The translations under genes and the position numbers were made by a program. DNA of 24,426 nucleotides from CAYLJV01 sp964554215 (lineage in GTDB: Archaea; Hadarchaeota; Hadarchaeia; Hadarchaeales; JAGGTB01), in assembly GCA_964554215.1 (NCBI GenBank), contig CAZKND010000015.1, positions 1-24,426 on the forward strand. The letters run 5' to 3'. Positions within the stretch are counted from its first letter, which is position 1; every line of letters starts with the position of its first letter. Positions 1 to 7,128 of this stretch are shown piece by piece. A model generated the notes under the pieces. The model was not told the DNA's origin, did not search any database, and saw only the letters and a list, made by a program, of their open reading frames with translations.

Positions 1-114
1 GTGTCAGTTATCCCAGCTATCCTATTCTTCAAAGATGTGTAACTGGAAGATCGGACTGTTGGAGCGAAGACTAAGGACACTTTGAAGGAAAAGATTGAAG
101 ATTTAGCGGATTAG
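1..114 (+). pseudogene. Thioredoxin C-terminal part, interrupted by an in-frame TAA
   Basis: The frame from base 1 reads VSVIPAILFFKDV, then TAA at 40-42, then in the same frame LEDRTVGAKTKDTLKEKIED and a TAG at 112-114. This matches the end of a thioredoxin: the cis-proline segment (here VIPA), the LFFKDG strand, and the closing helix after the DRTVGA strand. The stop falls where the family has the short turn between the last two strands (FKDG-K/E-L), so one base change from AAA, GAA or CAA would explain it. The N-terminal half with the CxxC active site lies to the left of the window and cannot be checked. If the stop is real, the product loses its last strand and helix. A sequencing error is the main alternative. 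The family call is fairly secure from motif order; the pseudogene status is less so. Confidence 0.6.
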
Positions 115-124
115 AGGTGTTATC

Positions 125-220
125 GTGGATAATTTACTACTTGGCGGGATAATAACCTACCTTACCTTTTTTATTTTTAATTTTACACCTGAAAATAAGC
201 AAAACCCATATTCAAAATAA
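125..220 (+). CDS. Possible 31-residue single-membrane-segment peptide
   Basis: A GTG at 125 follows the thioredoxin stop by ten bases and has a GAGGTG ribosome site at 114-119, five bases upstream. The same kind of site precedes other genes in this window. The frame runs 31 codons to TAA at 218-220. The peptide begins MDNLLLGGIITYLTFFIFNF and ends with a polar tail, so residues 4-20 could form one membrane helix. It ends just before the ArsR-type gene and could be its co-transcribed partner. I recognise no family. Caution: the T-rich stretch 165-184 that encodes the hydrophobic part would also look like an archaeal terminator, so the frame may be accidental. Confidence 0.35.
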   Translation: MDNLLLGGIITYLTFFIFNFTPENKQNPYSK

Positions 221-236
221 TGAATGTGATGCTATT

Positions 237-572
237 ATGAGTGGAAAATTAAGCGATGATGAGGAAATTCACGAAATCCATGCGGATCTGTGTAAGATGC
301 TTTCAAATCCCACCAGGTTACAGATCTTAAATCACCTAAAAGATGGTGAAAAAACTGTTAGTGAACTTGTGTCCAAGGTAGGTGTCAGACAAGCGAATTT
401 GTCACAACATCTTGCTGAATTGAGAAAGAGAAATTTGGTGGAAAACAGGAAAGAAGGAGCTAATGTTTATTACAGCATTTCATATCCTGAAGTGATAGAG
501 GCTTGCAACTTGATGAGGGACGTGGTTTTTAAGCAGCTATCCGAGAGGAAAGATTTAGTTAAAGAAGATTAA
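237..572 (+). CDS. ArsR-family winged-helix transcription regulator
   Basis: This 111-residue protein is a small winged-helix DNA-binding regulator. The ArsR signature is clear: LSNPTRLQILNHLKDGEKTVSEL at about residues 22-44, then the recognition helix around QANLSQHLAELRKRNLVE (52-69), and a wing with YYSI (78-81). The usual ELCVCDL metal-binding box is absent; only Cys19 and Cys90 are present, so a classic arsenic or cadmium sensor is not supported. A redox or other ligand is equally possible. It lies just downstream of the thioredoxin remnant and the candidate membrane peptide, which may suggest control of a thiol-related unit, but this is inference from position only. A GTGATG stretch six bases before the ATG may serve as ribosome site. 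Confidence 0.85.
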   Translation: MSGKLSDDEEIHEIHADLCKMLSNPTRLQILNHLKDGEKTVSELVSKVGVRQANLSQHLAELRKRNLVENRKEGANVYYSISYPEVIEACNLMRDVVFKQLSERKDLVKED

Positions 573-677
573 GAATTTATCAATTTTTCTAACTGATTTT
601 TTGATATCCATTTACGGAACTAGCGAGATTGTAATCTGTCTTTGAGAAGTTTTTGAAAAATAAGAGCAGTTGAATTT

Positions 678-1277
678 TCAGATGTACCTCAGAAGATCTT
701 CTTCTCCTTCTTCTCTTAGCCGTTCCTTTATGAGGTTCTCCAAATCTTCTATACCCTTACCTGTTTTTGCCGAGACAGGCACTACTATATCTAACCACTG
801 TCTCCAAGGAGGGTCCAGTCCTAGTTTTTTACAGATATTGTTCAATTTTGCTTCCCTATTCTTTGAATGGATATTGTCTATTTTATTAGCAGCTAAAATC
901 GGTTTCAGCGATAATTCTTCCAAGAATGAAAAAAGTTCGACGTCGACAGGAATTTGATCTCTTTTCTCCCATCTTTCAGCGATTTCTATAAAACTTGATG
1001 AGTCTATAACCTCTACAGCTGTAATTATTTCGTCTTCGTTTTCCTCGAGATATTGAACTATCTTTTTCTTAATTTCCTCTTGCTCTTTTTCTTCGGCTCC
1101 TGCAATATATCCAAACCCCGGTAAGTCTACTATTCCAAAATCTCCGCCTAGTTTTATTTTGTCAAAATCTCGAGTAATACCTGGTCTTTTTCCCACATCT
1201 ACCTTTTTACCAGTCAATTGGCGTATCAGGGATGACTTTCCCACATTGGACCTTCCCGCAAAAACTATCTCGACCAT
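678..1277 (-). CDS. engB: EngB/YihA-type GTP-binding protein
   Basis: This 199-residue TrmE-Era-EngA-YihA-Septin-like GTPase has all nucleotide motifs: G1 GRSNVGKSS (8-16), a G2 threonine in PGITRDF (Thr35), G3 DLPGFG (51-56), G4 NKID (131-134; family usually TKxD) and G5 SAK (169-171). The GRSNVGKSSL and DLPGFGY wording is diagnostic of EngB. In bacteria the family helps assemble the large ribosomal subunit; the archaeal homologues are less studied. The ATG at 1277 places the P-loop at residue 8, normal for short archaeal EngB. The length is usual and nothing is missing. It stands alone, transcribed opposite to both neighbours. Confidence 0.93.
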   Translation of the reverse strand: MVEIVFAGRSNVGKSSLIRQLTGKKVDVGKRPGITRDFDKIKLGGDFGIVDLPGFGYIAGAEEKEQEEIKKKIVQYLEENEDEIITAVEVIDSSSFIEIAERWEKRDQIPVDVELFSFLEELSLKPILAANKIDNIHSKNREAKLNNICKKLGLDPPWRQWLDIVVPVSAKTGKGIEDLENLIKERLREEGEEDLLRYI

Positions 1278-1580
1278 CTTAAACAGAATAATCTCATCAT
1301 AGTCTAAAAACTTACTTTAATTCGACGGGTTAAGCATATCGAATAGATTCTATTTGGTGGGAGGTTCATGAGTTCGTCGGTTTCAACTAAAGATTCAGCA
1401 ATCATTTTACTAAGGATTTGACTTGAACTTTTCTATTTATGAGGGGAATCTCTAAAAAGGACAAGATAATAACATTTGATGTTCACTTAGTAAAGGGACG
1501 TAGAGGAAAAAGTCTTAAAAGGATTAGTGAAAGTAGGACCTGAAGGTTAGAAAAATTTTGAAAAATTGAGGAAAGATAAT
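1278..1580. other. Intergenic region between divergent engB and acdA genes
   Basis: About 300 bases without a convincing gene. It holds a 13-base palindrome (1342-1354, AATAGATTCTATT), a 17-codon frame at 1368 with a GGAGG just before it, and a 34-codon frame at 1439-1543 whose Lys/Arg-rich product is unlike the acidic proteins of this window. I treat both frames as chance. The right end carries the likely promoter of the acyl-CoA synthetase gene (CTTAAAA, 1514-1520). No RNA gene was recognised. Confidence 0.5.
1514..1520 (+). promoter_or_regulatory. Probable TATA box for the acdA-iorA-iorB operon
   Basis: CTTAAAA in a purine-rich context about 65 bases before the chosen start of the acyl-CoA synthetase gene. 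With the usual archaeal spacing, transcription would begin near 1540-1546, leaving a leader of about 35-40 bases with the ribosome site at 1568-1571. Predicted by eye only. Confidence 0.4.
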
Positions 1581-2900
1581 ATGACGATTAGAAAATTGTT
1601 TGAACCTAACAGTGTTGCGGTCGTAGGAGCCTCACGTGAGGAGGAAAAATTGGGCCACTTGATTGTTAAGAATTTGAAAGAAGCTGATTTTGAAGGAAAA
1701 ATCTACCCGGTAAACCCGGAAACCGATGAAATACTGGGCCTAAAATGTTACTCTTCGCTTGAAGAAGCTCCCAAAAAGACTCAATTAGCAGTTATAGTTG
1801 TACCTGCGGAAAAAGTTCCGGGAATCTTGGACCAATGCGAAGAAAACAACGTGAAAAATGCTATTATAGTAAGTGGGGGATTCAGCGAACACGACGAAGG
1901 TGGAGAAGAACTAGAACAAGAGGTAGTGGAGAAAGCAGAGGAAATGGGAATCAGAATACTAGGGCCGAACTGCCAGGGAGTAAATAATACTTCAAATGGC
2001 TTATGTGCTACTTGGCCTTTGATTACTCAAAAGGGACCATTATCCATAGTTACTCAGAGTGGTACTATTGCTGCGGCAATGCAGAATTGGGCACAGAGAG
2101 ATAATATTGGTATAGCTAAGTCCGCGGTTCTCGGAAATAAGTCGGATATTGATGAGGCTGACATATTGGAATATCTGGCTGAGGATGATGATACTGGTGT
2201 GATAGGCTTGTATCTCGAAGGTGTTGAGAAGGGTCGGAAGTTTTTGGAGGCGGCTAGAGAGGCTGCAGTGAATAAACCAGTTGTTGTTTTGAAAGGTGGT
2301 AGGACGGATTTGGGGGCAAAGGCTGTTAAGGCTCATACGAAATCTTTTGCAGGTAAGTATGACATTTTTGAGAGTGCTTGTAAACAGGAAGGTTTGATTA
2401 TTGTCGAAAGTATTTCGGAATTTTATGAGGTTTGTAAAGGTATAGCTTCGTTACCCGAGCCTGATAATAGCAAAACAGTTATAGTCACTAGTTCAGGGGG
2501 AGCTGGTATATTGGCTATAGACGCGGCAGATGAGCTAGATATTGATTTGGTTGACCTTCCCGAGAAATCAATTGAAAGATTAGATGACGAATTGTCGATG
2601 GAATGTATGATTTCAAATCCTCTCGATTTGACTGGTAGTGCAGATGCAGAAATGTTTGATGAAGCTATCAAAATTTTAGCAAGCTATAAAGATGTTCAAA
2701 ATCTTGTTCTCATAATTGGAGATCCGATTCCAGGAATAGCGGAAGTTATCAAGGAAAGATTTGACAGACTCCCAATAATTACTTTGATGCTTGGTGAGGG
2801 AGAAGAGGAAGGAGCGGAAGAACGAGAAAAATTGATAGAAGAAGGAATTCCGGTTTTTTCGGATCCCAAAATAGCCATGAAAGTTATAGAGAGTCTTTAA
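1581..2900 (+). CDS. acdA: Acetate/aryl-acid--CoA ligase (ADP-forming), alpha subunit
   Basis: This enzyme interconverts acyl-CoA + ADP + Pi with acid + CoA + ATP. From the ATG at 1581 (439 residues) the protein opens directly with the CoA-binding Rossmann fold, RKLFEPNSVAVVGAS, followed by NPETDEILG and the ILGPNCQGVNN loop. Two succinyl-CoA-ligase-like domains follow. The phosphorylated histidine is in KAHTKSFAGKYDIFESA (His252), where many homologues read SHTGALAG. The GAGG ribosome site at 1568-1571 lies inside a longer frame starting with TTG at 1566, so I chose the later ATG. The ATP-grasp beta subunit is not next door and must be elsewhere. Placement immediately before iorA and iorB suggests aryl-acid substrates, as for the arylacetate-preferring ACS II of Pyrococcus; specificity cannot be read from sequence. 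Confidence 0.9.
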   Translation: MTIRKLFEPNSVAVVGASREEEKLGHLIVKNLKEADFEGKIYPVNPETDEILGLKCYSSLEEAPKKTQLAVIVVPAEKVPGILDQCEENNVKNAIIVSGGFSEHDEGGEELEQEVVEKAEEMGIRILGPNCQGVNNTSNGLCATWPLITQKGPLSIVTQSGTIAAAMQNWAQRDNIGIAKSAVLGNKSDIDEADILEYLAEDDDTGVIGLYLEGVEKGRKFLEAAREAAVNKPVVVLKGGRTDLGAKAVKAHTKSFAGKYDIFESACKQEGLIIVESISEFYEVCKGIASLPEPDNSKTVIVTSSGGAGILAIDAADELDIDLVDLPEKSIERLDDELSMECMISNPLDLTGSADAEMFDEAIKILASYKDVQNLVLIIGDPIPGIAEVIKERFDRLPIITLMLGEGEEEGAEEREKLIEEGIPVFSDPKIAMKVIESL

Positions 2901-2928
2901 ATGGTCATTCTATTCCTCTAATATTTAT

Positions 2929-2934
2929 GAGGTG
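2929..2934 (+). promoter_or_regulatory. GAGGTG ribosome site deciding the TTG start of iorA
   Basis: GAGGTG sits five bases before the TTG at 2940. It matches the expected anti-Shine-Dalgarno partner of archaeal 16S rRNA and supports this rare start codon. No earlier in-frame ATG exists after the acdA stop at 2900 that would give a better N-terminus. Confidence 0.65.
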
Positions 2935-2939
2935 TACGG

Positions 2940-4895
2940 TTGGATATTTTTGAAGAAGCAGTTGGAAAAAAAGAACTACTTTTAGGAAATGAAGCTATAG
3001 CGAGAGGAGCGATAGAAGCCGGATTGGACGTTGCTGCATCTTATCCTGGGACTCCATCTTCCGAAATTATTGAGGAGTTAGGAAAGGCGTCGGAAGAATT
3101 AGATTTCCATGTGGAGTGGTCCACGAACGAAAAAGTAGCTTTTGAAGTGAGTGCGGGTGCTTCACTTACTGGAGTTAGGTCCTTGGTCTCAATGAAATAT
3201 GCCGGTCTCAATTGGGTGATGGACCCTTTCATGACCATTGTATATGGTGGGATTAGAGGGGGGTTTGTCGTCGTCGTTGCGGATGATCCGGGAGCTCATT
3301 ATTCTTCCAATGAACAAGATACCCGTTTTTTGGCACGTTATGCTGAGATTCCATGTTTAGAGCCGGCAGATCAGCAAGAAGCTAAAGATATGACAAATTT
3401 CGCTTTTGAGCTGTCGGAGAAGATAGAATTACCGGTCTTTTTGCGTTCTGTCACTAGAGTCAGCCATACTCATGGAGAGGTGGAAGTTGGTGAAATTGAT
3501 AAGGATTCTCGGGAGCCTAAATTTGACAGACACCATAAGGATTATTATCGCTGGAATGTTTATGGAGGGTCCTCTCCTGTAGAGAAACATGAATGGTTGA
3601 AGGAAAAACAGTCTGAGATTAGAGAGGCAATTCAGAATCTACCTTGGAACAGTATTGATCTCTCTTCTAAAACTGATTTTGGAATTATAGGCGTGGGAAT
3701 AGGCATGAGTTATGTTAAAGAAGCATTATTCAATTTAGGTTTAGAGGAAGATGTCTCGATTTTGAAGATTGGAACTTCTTATCCTCTCCCTAGGGAAAAA
3801 GTTAAGACTTTTCTGCAGAGTGTTGAGCGAGCCCTAGTAGTCGAAGAAGGAGAGCCTTTTGTAGAAAAAGAAGTTGAGAGGATTGCTAAAAAAGAGTCTC
3901 CGAGCATTGAGTTGATGGGAAGATTGACTGGCCATGTGCCTAAAGTAGATGAGATAAATTCAGATTTAGTTAAGGAAAATTTGAGAGAAATGTTAGATTG
4001 TGAAACAAAACATGAAACGGCAAAAGAGGAAATAGGAAATGAATTAGAAGAGATGATAATTCCTCGATCCTCTACTCTCTGCCCTGGATGTCCCCATCTT
4101 GGAACTTTTTTTGGGTTGAAAGAGGTAGTGGAAGATCTAGAAGGCGAAAAACCGATAATTAACGGCGATATAGGCTGTTATGAGATAGCCGGTTATGGAA
4201 GTCACAATGAATTAGAAAGCTATTTGGAAGATGGAACCGGAAACTCCAAATTGACCTCTATTTACGAGCTGATAGATACAAATTATGTCATGGGTGGCGG
4301 TATAGGGCTGATGGAAGGTCAGGCTCAGGCAGGTTACAAGGATGGTCCGGTTATATCGGTTGCTGGGGATTCCACCTTTTTTCATGCGACTCTTCCAGCT
4401 GTAGTGAACGCGGTTTATAATGATGTGGATGGGCTCTTCATCATTCTTGACAATCGCTGGACTTGCATGACTGGTCATCAGCCGAATCCGGGTTCTGGAG
4501 AGAAAATCATGGGGCAAGATGCTAAGAAATTGGACATTGTAGACATTGTGAAATCTCTAGGTGTGGAAAATGTCCATGAGGTCAGAGCTCATGAAGTTGA
4601 AGAGGTCAGCAAGGCTATAGAATCAGGAATTAACGAGGAAGGGTTCTCCATAGTAGTAAGCAAACGTCCTTGTGTTGTGGAGGTTCTGAGAAGAGGTGAG
4701 TCTTTTGAGGGGAGAATGATGGTCGATCCTGAACTTTGTACCGATTGTGAAAAGTGTGTGGAGCTGGGTTGTCCGGCGATTAATTATGAGGATGGAATTA
4801 TAGATGTCGATGAAACCCTATGTGTGGATTGTGGGTTGTGTGCTAAGATTTGTCCGACTGGTGCTTTAGAGAAGGGTGGGAAAGATGGGACATGA
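2940..4895 (+). CDS. iorA: Indolepyruvate:ferredoxin oxidoreductase, alpha subunit
   Basis: The large subunit (651 residues) of the TPP- and iron-sulfur-dependent enzyme that turns aryl pyruvates plus CoA into aryl-acetyl-CoA, CO2 and reduced ferredoxin. The N-terminal pyrimidine-binding domain starts with LLLGNEAIARGAIEAGLD and ASYPGTPSSE. The TPP domain starts near CPGCPHLGTFFGLKEV and has GDIGCYEIAG and the GDSTFFHAT...ILDN metal-TPP motif. The C-terminus is a 2[4Fe-4S] ferredoxin domain with Cys600, 603, 606, 611 and Cys628, 631, 634, 638. The length is slightly over 600, as usual for IorA. It is the middle gene of a tight operon; its last 11 bases overlap iorB. It is intact, and the family assignment is secure. 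Confidence 0.95.
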   Translation: MDIFEEAVGKKELLLGNEAIARGAIEAGLDVAASYPGTPSSEIIEELGKASEELDFHVEWSTNEKVAFEVSAGASLTGVRSLVSMKYAGLNWVMDPFMTIVYGGIRGGFVVVVADDPGAHYSSNEQDTRFLARYAEIPCLEPADQQEAKDMTNFAFELSEKIELPVFLRSVTRVSHTHGEVEVGEIDKDSREPKFDRHHKDYYRWNVYGGSSPVEKHEWLKEKQSEIREAIQNLPWNSIDLSSKTDFGIIGVGIGMSYVKEALFNLGLEEDVSILKIGTSYPLPREKVKTFLQSVERALVVEEGEPFVEKEVERIAKKESPSIELMGRLTGHVPKVDEINSDLVKENLREMLDCETKHETAKEEIGNELEEMIIPRSSTLCPGCPHLGTFFGLKEVVEDLEGEKPIINGDIGCYEIAGYGSHNELESYLEDGTGNSKLTSIYELIDTNYVMGGGIGLMEGQAQAGYKDGPVISVAGDSTFFHATLPAVVNAVYNDVDGLFIILDNRWTCMTGHQPNPGSGEKIMGQDAKKLDIVDIVKSLGVENVHEVRAHEVEEVSKAIESGINEEGFSIVVSKRPCVVEVLRRGESFEGRMMVDPELCTDCEKCVELGCPAINYEDGIIDVDETLCVDCGLCAKICPTGALEKGGKDGT

Positions 4896-5469
4896 TGTTT
4901 TACTAGCTGGTATTGGAGGTCAGGGAGTCGTTAGGACTTCCTATATCTTGGGTAAATCAGCTTTTGAACAAGGGATGAAGGTGAAAGTGGGGGATTCTCA
5001 TGGATCCGCTATGAGGGGAGGTTCTGTTATCGGTCAAGTTCGTTTTGGTTCCGAAATATTTTCGCCCCAGATTCCGGATGATCAGGCTGATATACTCGTT
5101 GCTCTTGAGCCTTTGGAAGGTATCAGAAATGTTTCAAAATATCTATCTGAGGGCGGTTTGTTTTTGATGAATAGTAGGACTTTACCTCCTTTTGATGTTC
5201 AGAGTAGTGAGTTAGAATATCCTGACTTGGATGAGATGAAAAATGTTCTTGAAGATGGTTTTCGAGTAAAAGAGTTTAACTCCAGCGAAGTGGCTAAAAA
5301 AGCGGGGGATGCTAGGATGGTTGGAATTGTTATGTTGGGTGCTATTTCCAGTGTAAGTGGTATGGGTATAGATGAACAGACTTTTTTGAGTGTTATCGAA
5401 GAAGAATTTTCAGAGGGCAAGGTGGAGAAAAATATTGAAGCCTTCAAGTTGGGTCGGGACTATTTTTGA
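4885..5469 (+). CDS. iorB: Indolepyruvate:ferredoxin oxidoreductase, beta subunit
   Basis: The small (gamma-domain) subunit, partner of IorA. From the ATG at 4885 it is 194 residues and opens MGHDVLLAGIGGQGVVRTSY, the typical start of this family; a GTG at 4876 would add only three residues. GDSHGSAMRGGSVIGQVRFG is the other conserved block, in the part that contacts CoA in related 2-oxoacid oxidoreductases. A GGTGG stretch at about 4876-4880 is a plausible ribosome site inside iorA, and the 11-base overlap implies translational coupling. It ends 28 bases before the convergent MoaD-like gene. Confidence 0.94.
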   Translation: MGHDVLLAGIGGQGVVRTSYILGKSAFEQGMKVKVGDSHGSAMRGGSVIGQVRFGSEIFSPQIPDDQADILVALEPLEGIRNVSKYLSEGGLFLMNSRTLPPFDVQSSELEYPDLDEMKNVLEDGFRVKEFNSSEVAKKAGDARMVGIVMLGAISSVSGMGIDEQTFLSVIEEEFSEGKVEKNIEAFKLGRDYF

Positions 5470-5497
5470 GGACTTAATATTAGAAAAAATTTCTTAT

Positions 5498-5782
5498 TTA
5501 TATACTGTTTTCAGAAGAAGATATCGTTATTTCGTCTTTGTTCTTTAAAGTCGTATAGATCCCTTCGATTTTATCTATAGAGCAACCGTTCAGTTTCACG
5601 TGAAAGTCCTCGTTTATGCCTCCGGTTCTTGGGTCTAATATAGATTCAACTAAATCTGGGTTCCTTCTACCTAGCTTTATGAGAATCGTGTCTATTGTTT
5701 CTTTGTTCTGTATTGGTATTTTGATGGTTTTGGGACCATCATTTTCGCAGAGTTCTTCTTTGACTATTACTTTGACTTTCAT
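5498..5782 (-). CDS. MoaD/ThiS-like beta-grasp protein lacking the terminal Gly-Gly
   Basis: A 94-residue protein whose pattern follows MoaD: MKVKVIVKEEL first strand, IDTILIKLGRRNPDLVESIL helix, a loop ending FHVKLNGCSI, then IEGIYTTLKNKDEITI. Sulfur-carrier and SAMP-type proteins of this fold end in PPVAGG or similar, which is adenylated and thiolated; this one ends DEITISSSENSI. The other two frames around the 3' end do not restore Gly-Gly, so a simple frameshift does not explain it. It therefore cannot serve as a thiocarboxylate or protein-conjugation donor by the known mechanism. It might be a binding or regulatory paralogue. GGAGATG at 5788-5794 supports the ATG at 5782. The complete MoaD at 21031-21309 is a useful comparison. 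Confidence 0.7.
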   Translation of the reverse strand: MKVKVIVKEELCENDGPKTIKIPIQNKETIDTILIKLGRRNPDLVESILDPRTGGINEDFHVKLNGCSIDKIEGIYTTLKNKDEITISSSENSI

Positions 5783-5824
5783 TCACACATCTCCATGAAT
5801 GGAACTTTTTAAATGCTGCAAAAC

Positions 5825-5835
5825 TATTTTTATAC
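5825..5835 (-). promoter_or_regulatory. Probable TATA box of the MoaD-like gene
   Basis: On the minus strand this reads GTATAAAAATA, one of the best TATA-like elements in the window. Usual spacing puts the transcript start near 5803-5807, a leader of about 20-25 bases that includes the GGAGATG ribosome site. Confidence 0.5.
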
Positions 5836-5891
5836 TCTTGGTAATATTAGTATTTGCTATTTTTTTGCCGTTTCAGAGCTCTAGATACGAA

Positions 5892-5900
5892 TTTATTTAT
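5892..5900 (+). promoter_or_regulatory. Probable TATA box of the arg cluster
   Basis: TTTATTTAT lies about 40 bases before the argG ATG, with GAGGT at 5924-5928 as ribosome site. The spacing fits a short-leader archaeal transcript beginning near 5920. The two opposing promoters lie within the 152 bases between the MoaD-like gene and argG. No obvious arginine-repressor palindrome was seen. Confidence 0.4.
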
Positions 5901-5934
5901 GATAAATATCTAAAACCTTGATTGAGGTATTGAA

Positions 5935-7128
5935 ATGAAAGTAGCACTGGCTTATTCCGGTGGATTAGACACATCTATCATATTGCACATGCTTCAAGAG
6001 GACTATGACGCAGACGTGATAACTGTAGCCGGACTTGTAGGTCAGGATTCGGAGAAAGTGGAAAGAATTGAGAAAAAAGCCCTGGACTTAGGGGCCATAG
6101 AACATTATGGAATAGATGTGAAAGACTCTTTTATTGAAGATTATATCCATCCTAGCATCAGAGCCAACGGTAGCTATGAGGGGTATCCTCTATCGACCGC
6201 CCTGGCTCGTTATCCTGTCGCCGAAAAACTGGTTGAGATCGCTGAGAGAGAAGATTGTGATGCAGTTGCTCACGGATGTACTGGAAAAGGAAACGATCAG
6301 TTCCGTTTTGACACTACAATTTCGCTGAAGAATCCCGACATGGAGATAATAGCTCCTGTTAGAGAGAAGAATCTAGATAGAAAATGGGAGATTCAATATG
6401 CTAAAGATAATGACATCCCAGTGCCTGTGGATGTAGACGAACCTTATAGTGTTGATGAAAACATCTGGGGCCGTTCAATAGAAGGTGGAGATTTGGAGGA
6501 GCCGGCTAATGAACCTCCCGAAGAGATTTACGAGATGACTCAAAACCCTTCGGAAGCTCCTGATGAACCTCGATATATCGAATTAGAGTTCGAACAAGGT
6601 GTACCTGTCAGTTTGAATGGAACGGAAATGGACACCTACAGTTTAGCGGAAGAGCTTAACGAAATGGTCGGAGAGTATGGTGTAGGCAGGATAGATATTA
6701 TAGAAAATAGAACTTTAGGTTTGAAATCTAGAGAAAACTACGAAGCCCCAGCGGCCTTGGTCATACTCAAAGCTCACAAGGCTTTGGAAGAACTGGTTCT
6801 CACTAAGGGCGAATTGCAACATAAAGAGCAAGTGGATAATATGTGGGCCGATTTAGTGTATAGAGGCTTATGGTTCGACCCGCTTAGAGAAGATTTGGAT
6901 GCTTTCATAAACAAGACTCAAGAGAGGATGGACGGGACTGTGAAAATTAAACTTGAGCCGGGGAGTGCTAGGGTGGTTTCGAGAGAATCTCCGAACAGTC
7001 TTCATGAGTCCGAGTTGGTTTCTTTTGAGGATTATGGTTTTGATCAGAGGGAATCCACCGGAGCTATAAAGTTTCAGTCATTGCAGGGAAAATCTTATAG
7101 AAAGAAAAAGGATGATGGTGATGCATAG
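5935..7128 (+). CDS. argG: Argininosuccinate synthase
   Basis: Joins citrulline and aspartate with ATP to argininosuccinate, the penultimate step of arginine synthesis. The ATP-binding PP-loop SGGLDTS is at residues 8-14. Further family blocks are NGSYEGYPLSTALARYP, AHGCTGKGNDQFRF (citrulline/aspartate site) and IWGRSIEGGDLE. At 397 residues the length is normal. GAGGT at 5924-5928 supports the ATG. It is the first gene of a seven-gene cluster, and its last 17 bases overlap argH, implying coupled translation of the last two pathway enzymes. Confidence 0.97.
   Translation: MKVALAYSGGLDTSIILHMLQEDYDADVITVAGLVGQDSEKVERIEKKALDLGAIEHYGIDVKDSFIEDYIHPSIRANGSYEGYPLSTALARYPVAEKLVEIAEREDCDAVAHGCTGKGNDQFRFDTTISLKNPDMEIIAPVREKNLDRKWEIQYAKDNDIPVPVDVDEPYSVDENIWGRSIEGGDLEEPANEPPEEIYEMTQNPSEAPDEPRYIELEFEQGVPVSLNGTEMDTYSLAEELNEMVGEYGVGRIDIIENRTLGLKSRENYEAPAALVILKAHKALEELVLTKGELQHKEQVDNMWADLVYRGLWFDPLREDLDAFINKTQERMDGTVKIKLEPGSARVVSRESPNSLHESELVSFEDYGFDQRESTGAIKFQSLQGKSYRKKKDDGDA

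Noticed and set aside
1342..1354. 13-base palindrome AATAGATTCTATT
   Set aside because: Short, AT-rich, not near either promoter; expected by chance in a region of this composition.
1368..1421. 17-codon frame with GGAGG just upstream, before the acyl-CoA synthetase gene
   Set aside because: The ribosome-site spacing is short, the peptide has no recognisable pattern, and no regulatory reason for a leader peptide is visible.
1439..1543. 34-codon frame starting with ATG
   Set aside because: Basic product unlike the acidic proteins around it, no ribosome site, and the probable acdA promoter lies inside it.
5498..5530. Frameshift explanation for the missing Gly-Gly of the MoaD-like protein
   Set aside because: The other frames near the 3' end reach stops or give no Gly-Gly, so the tail loss is not a simple indel.
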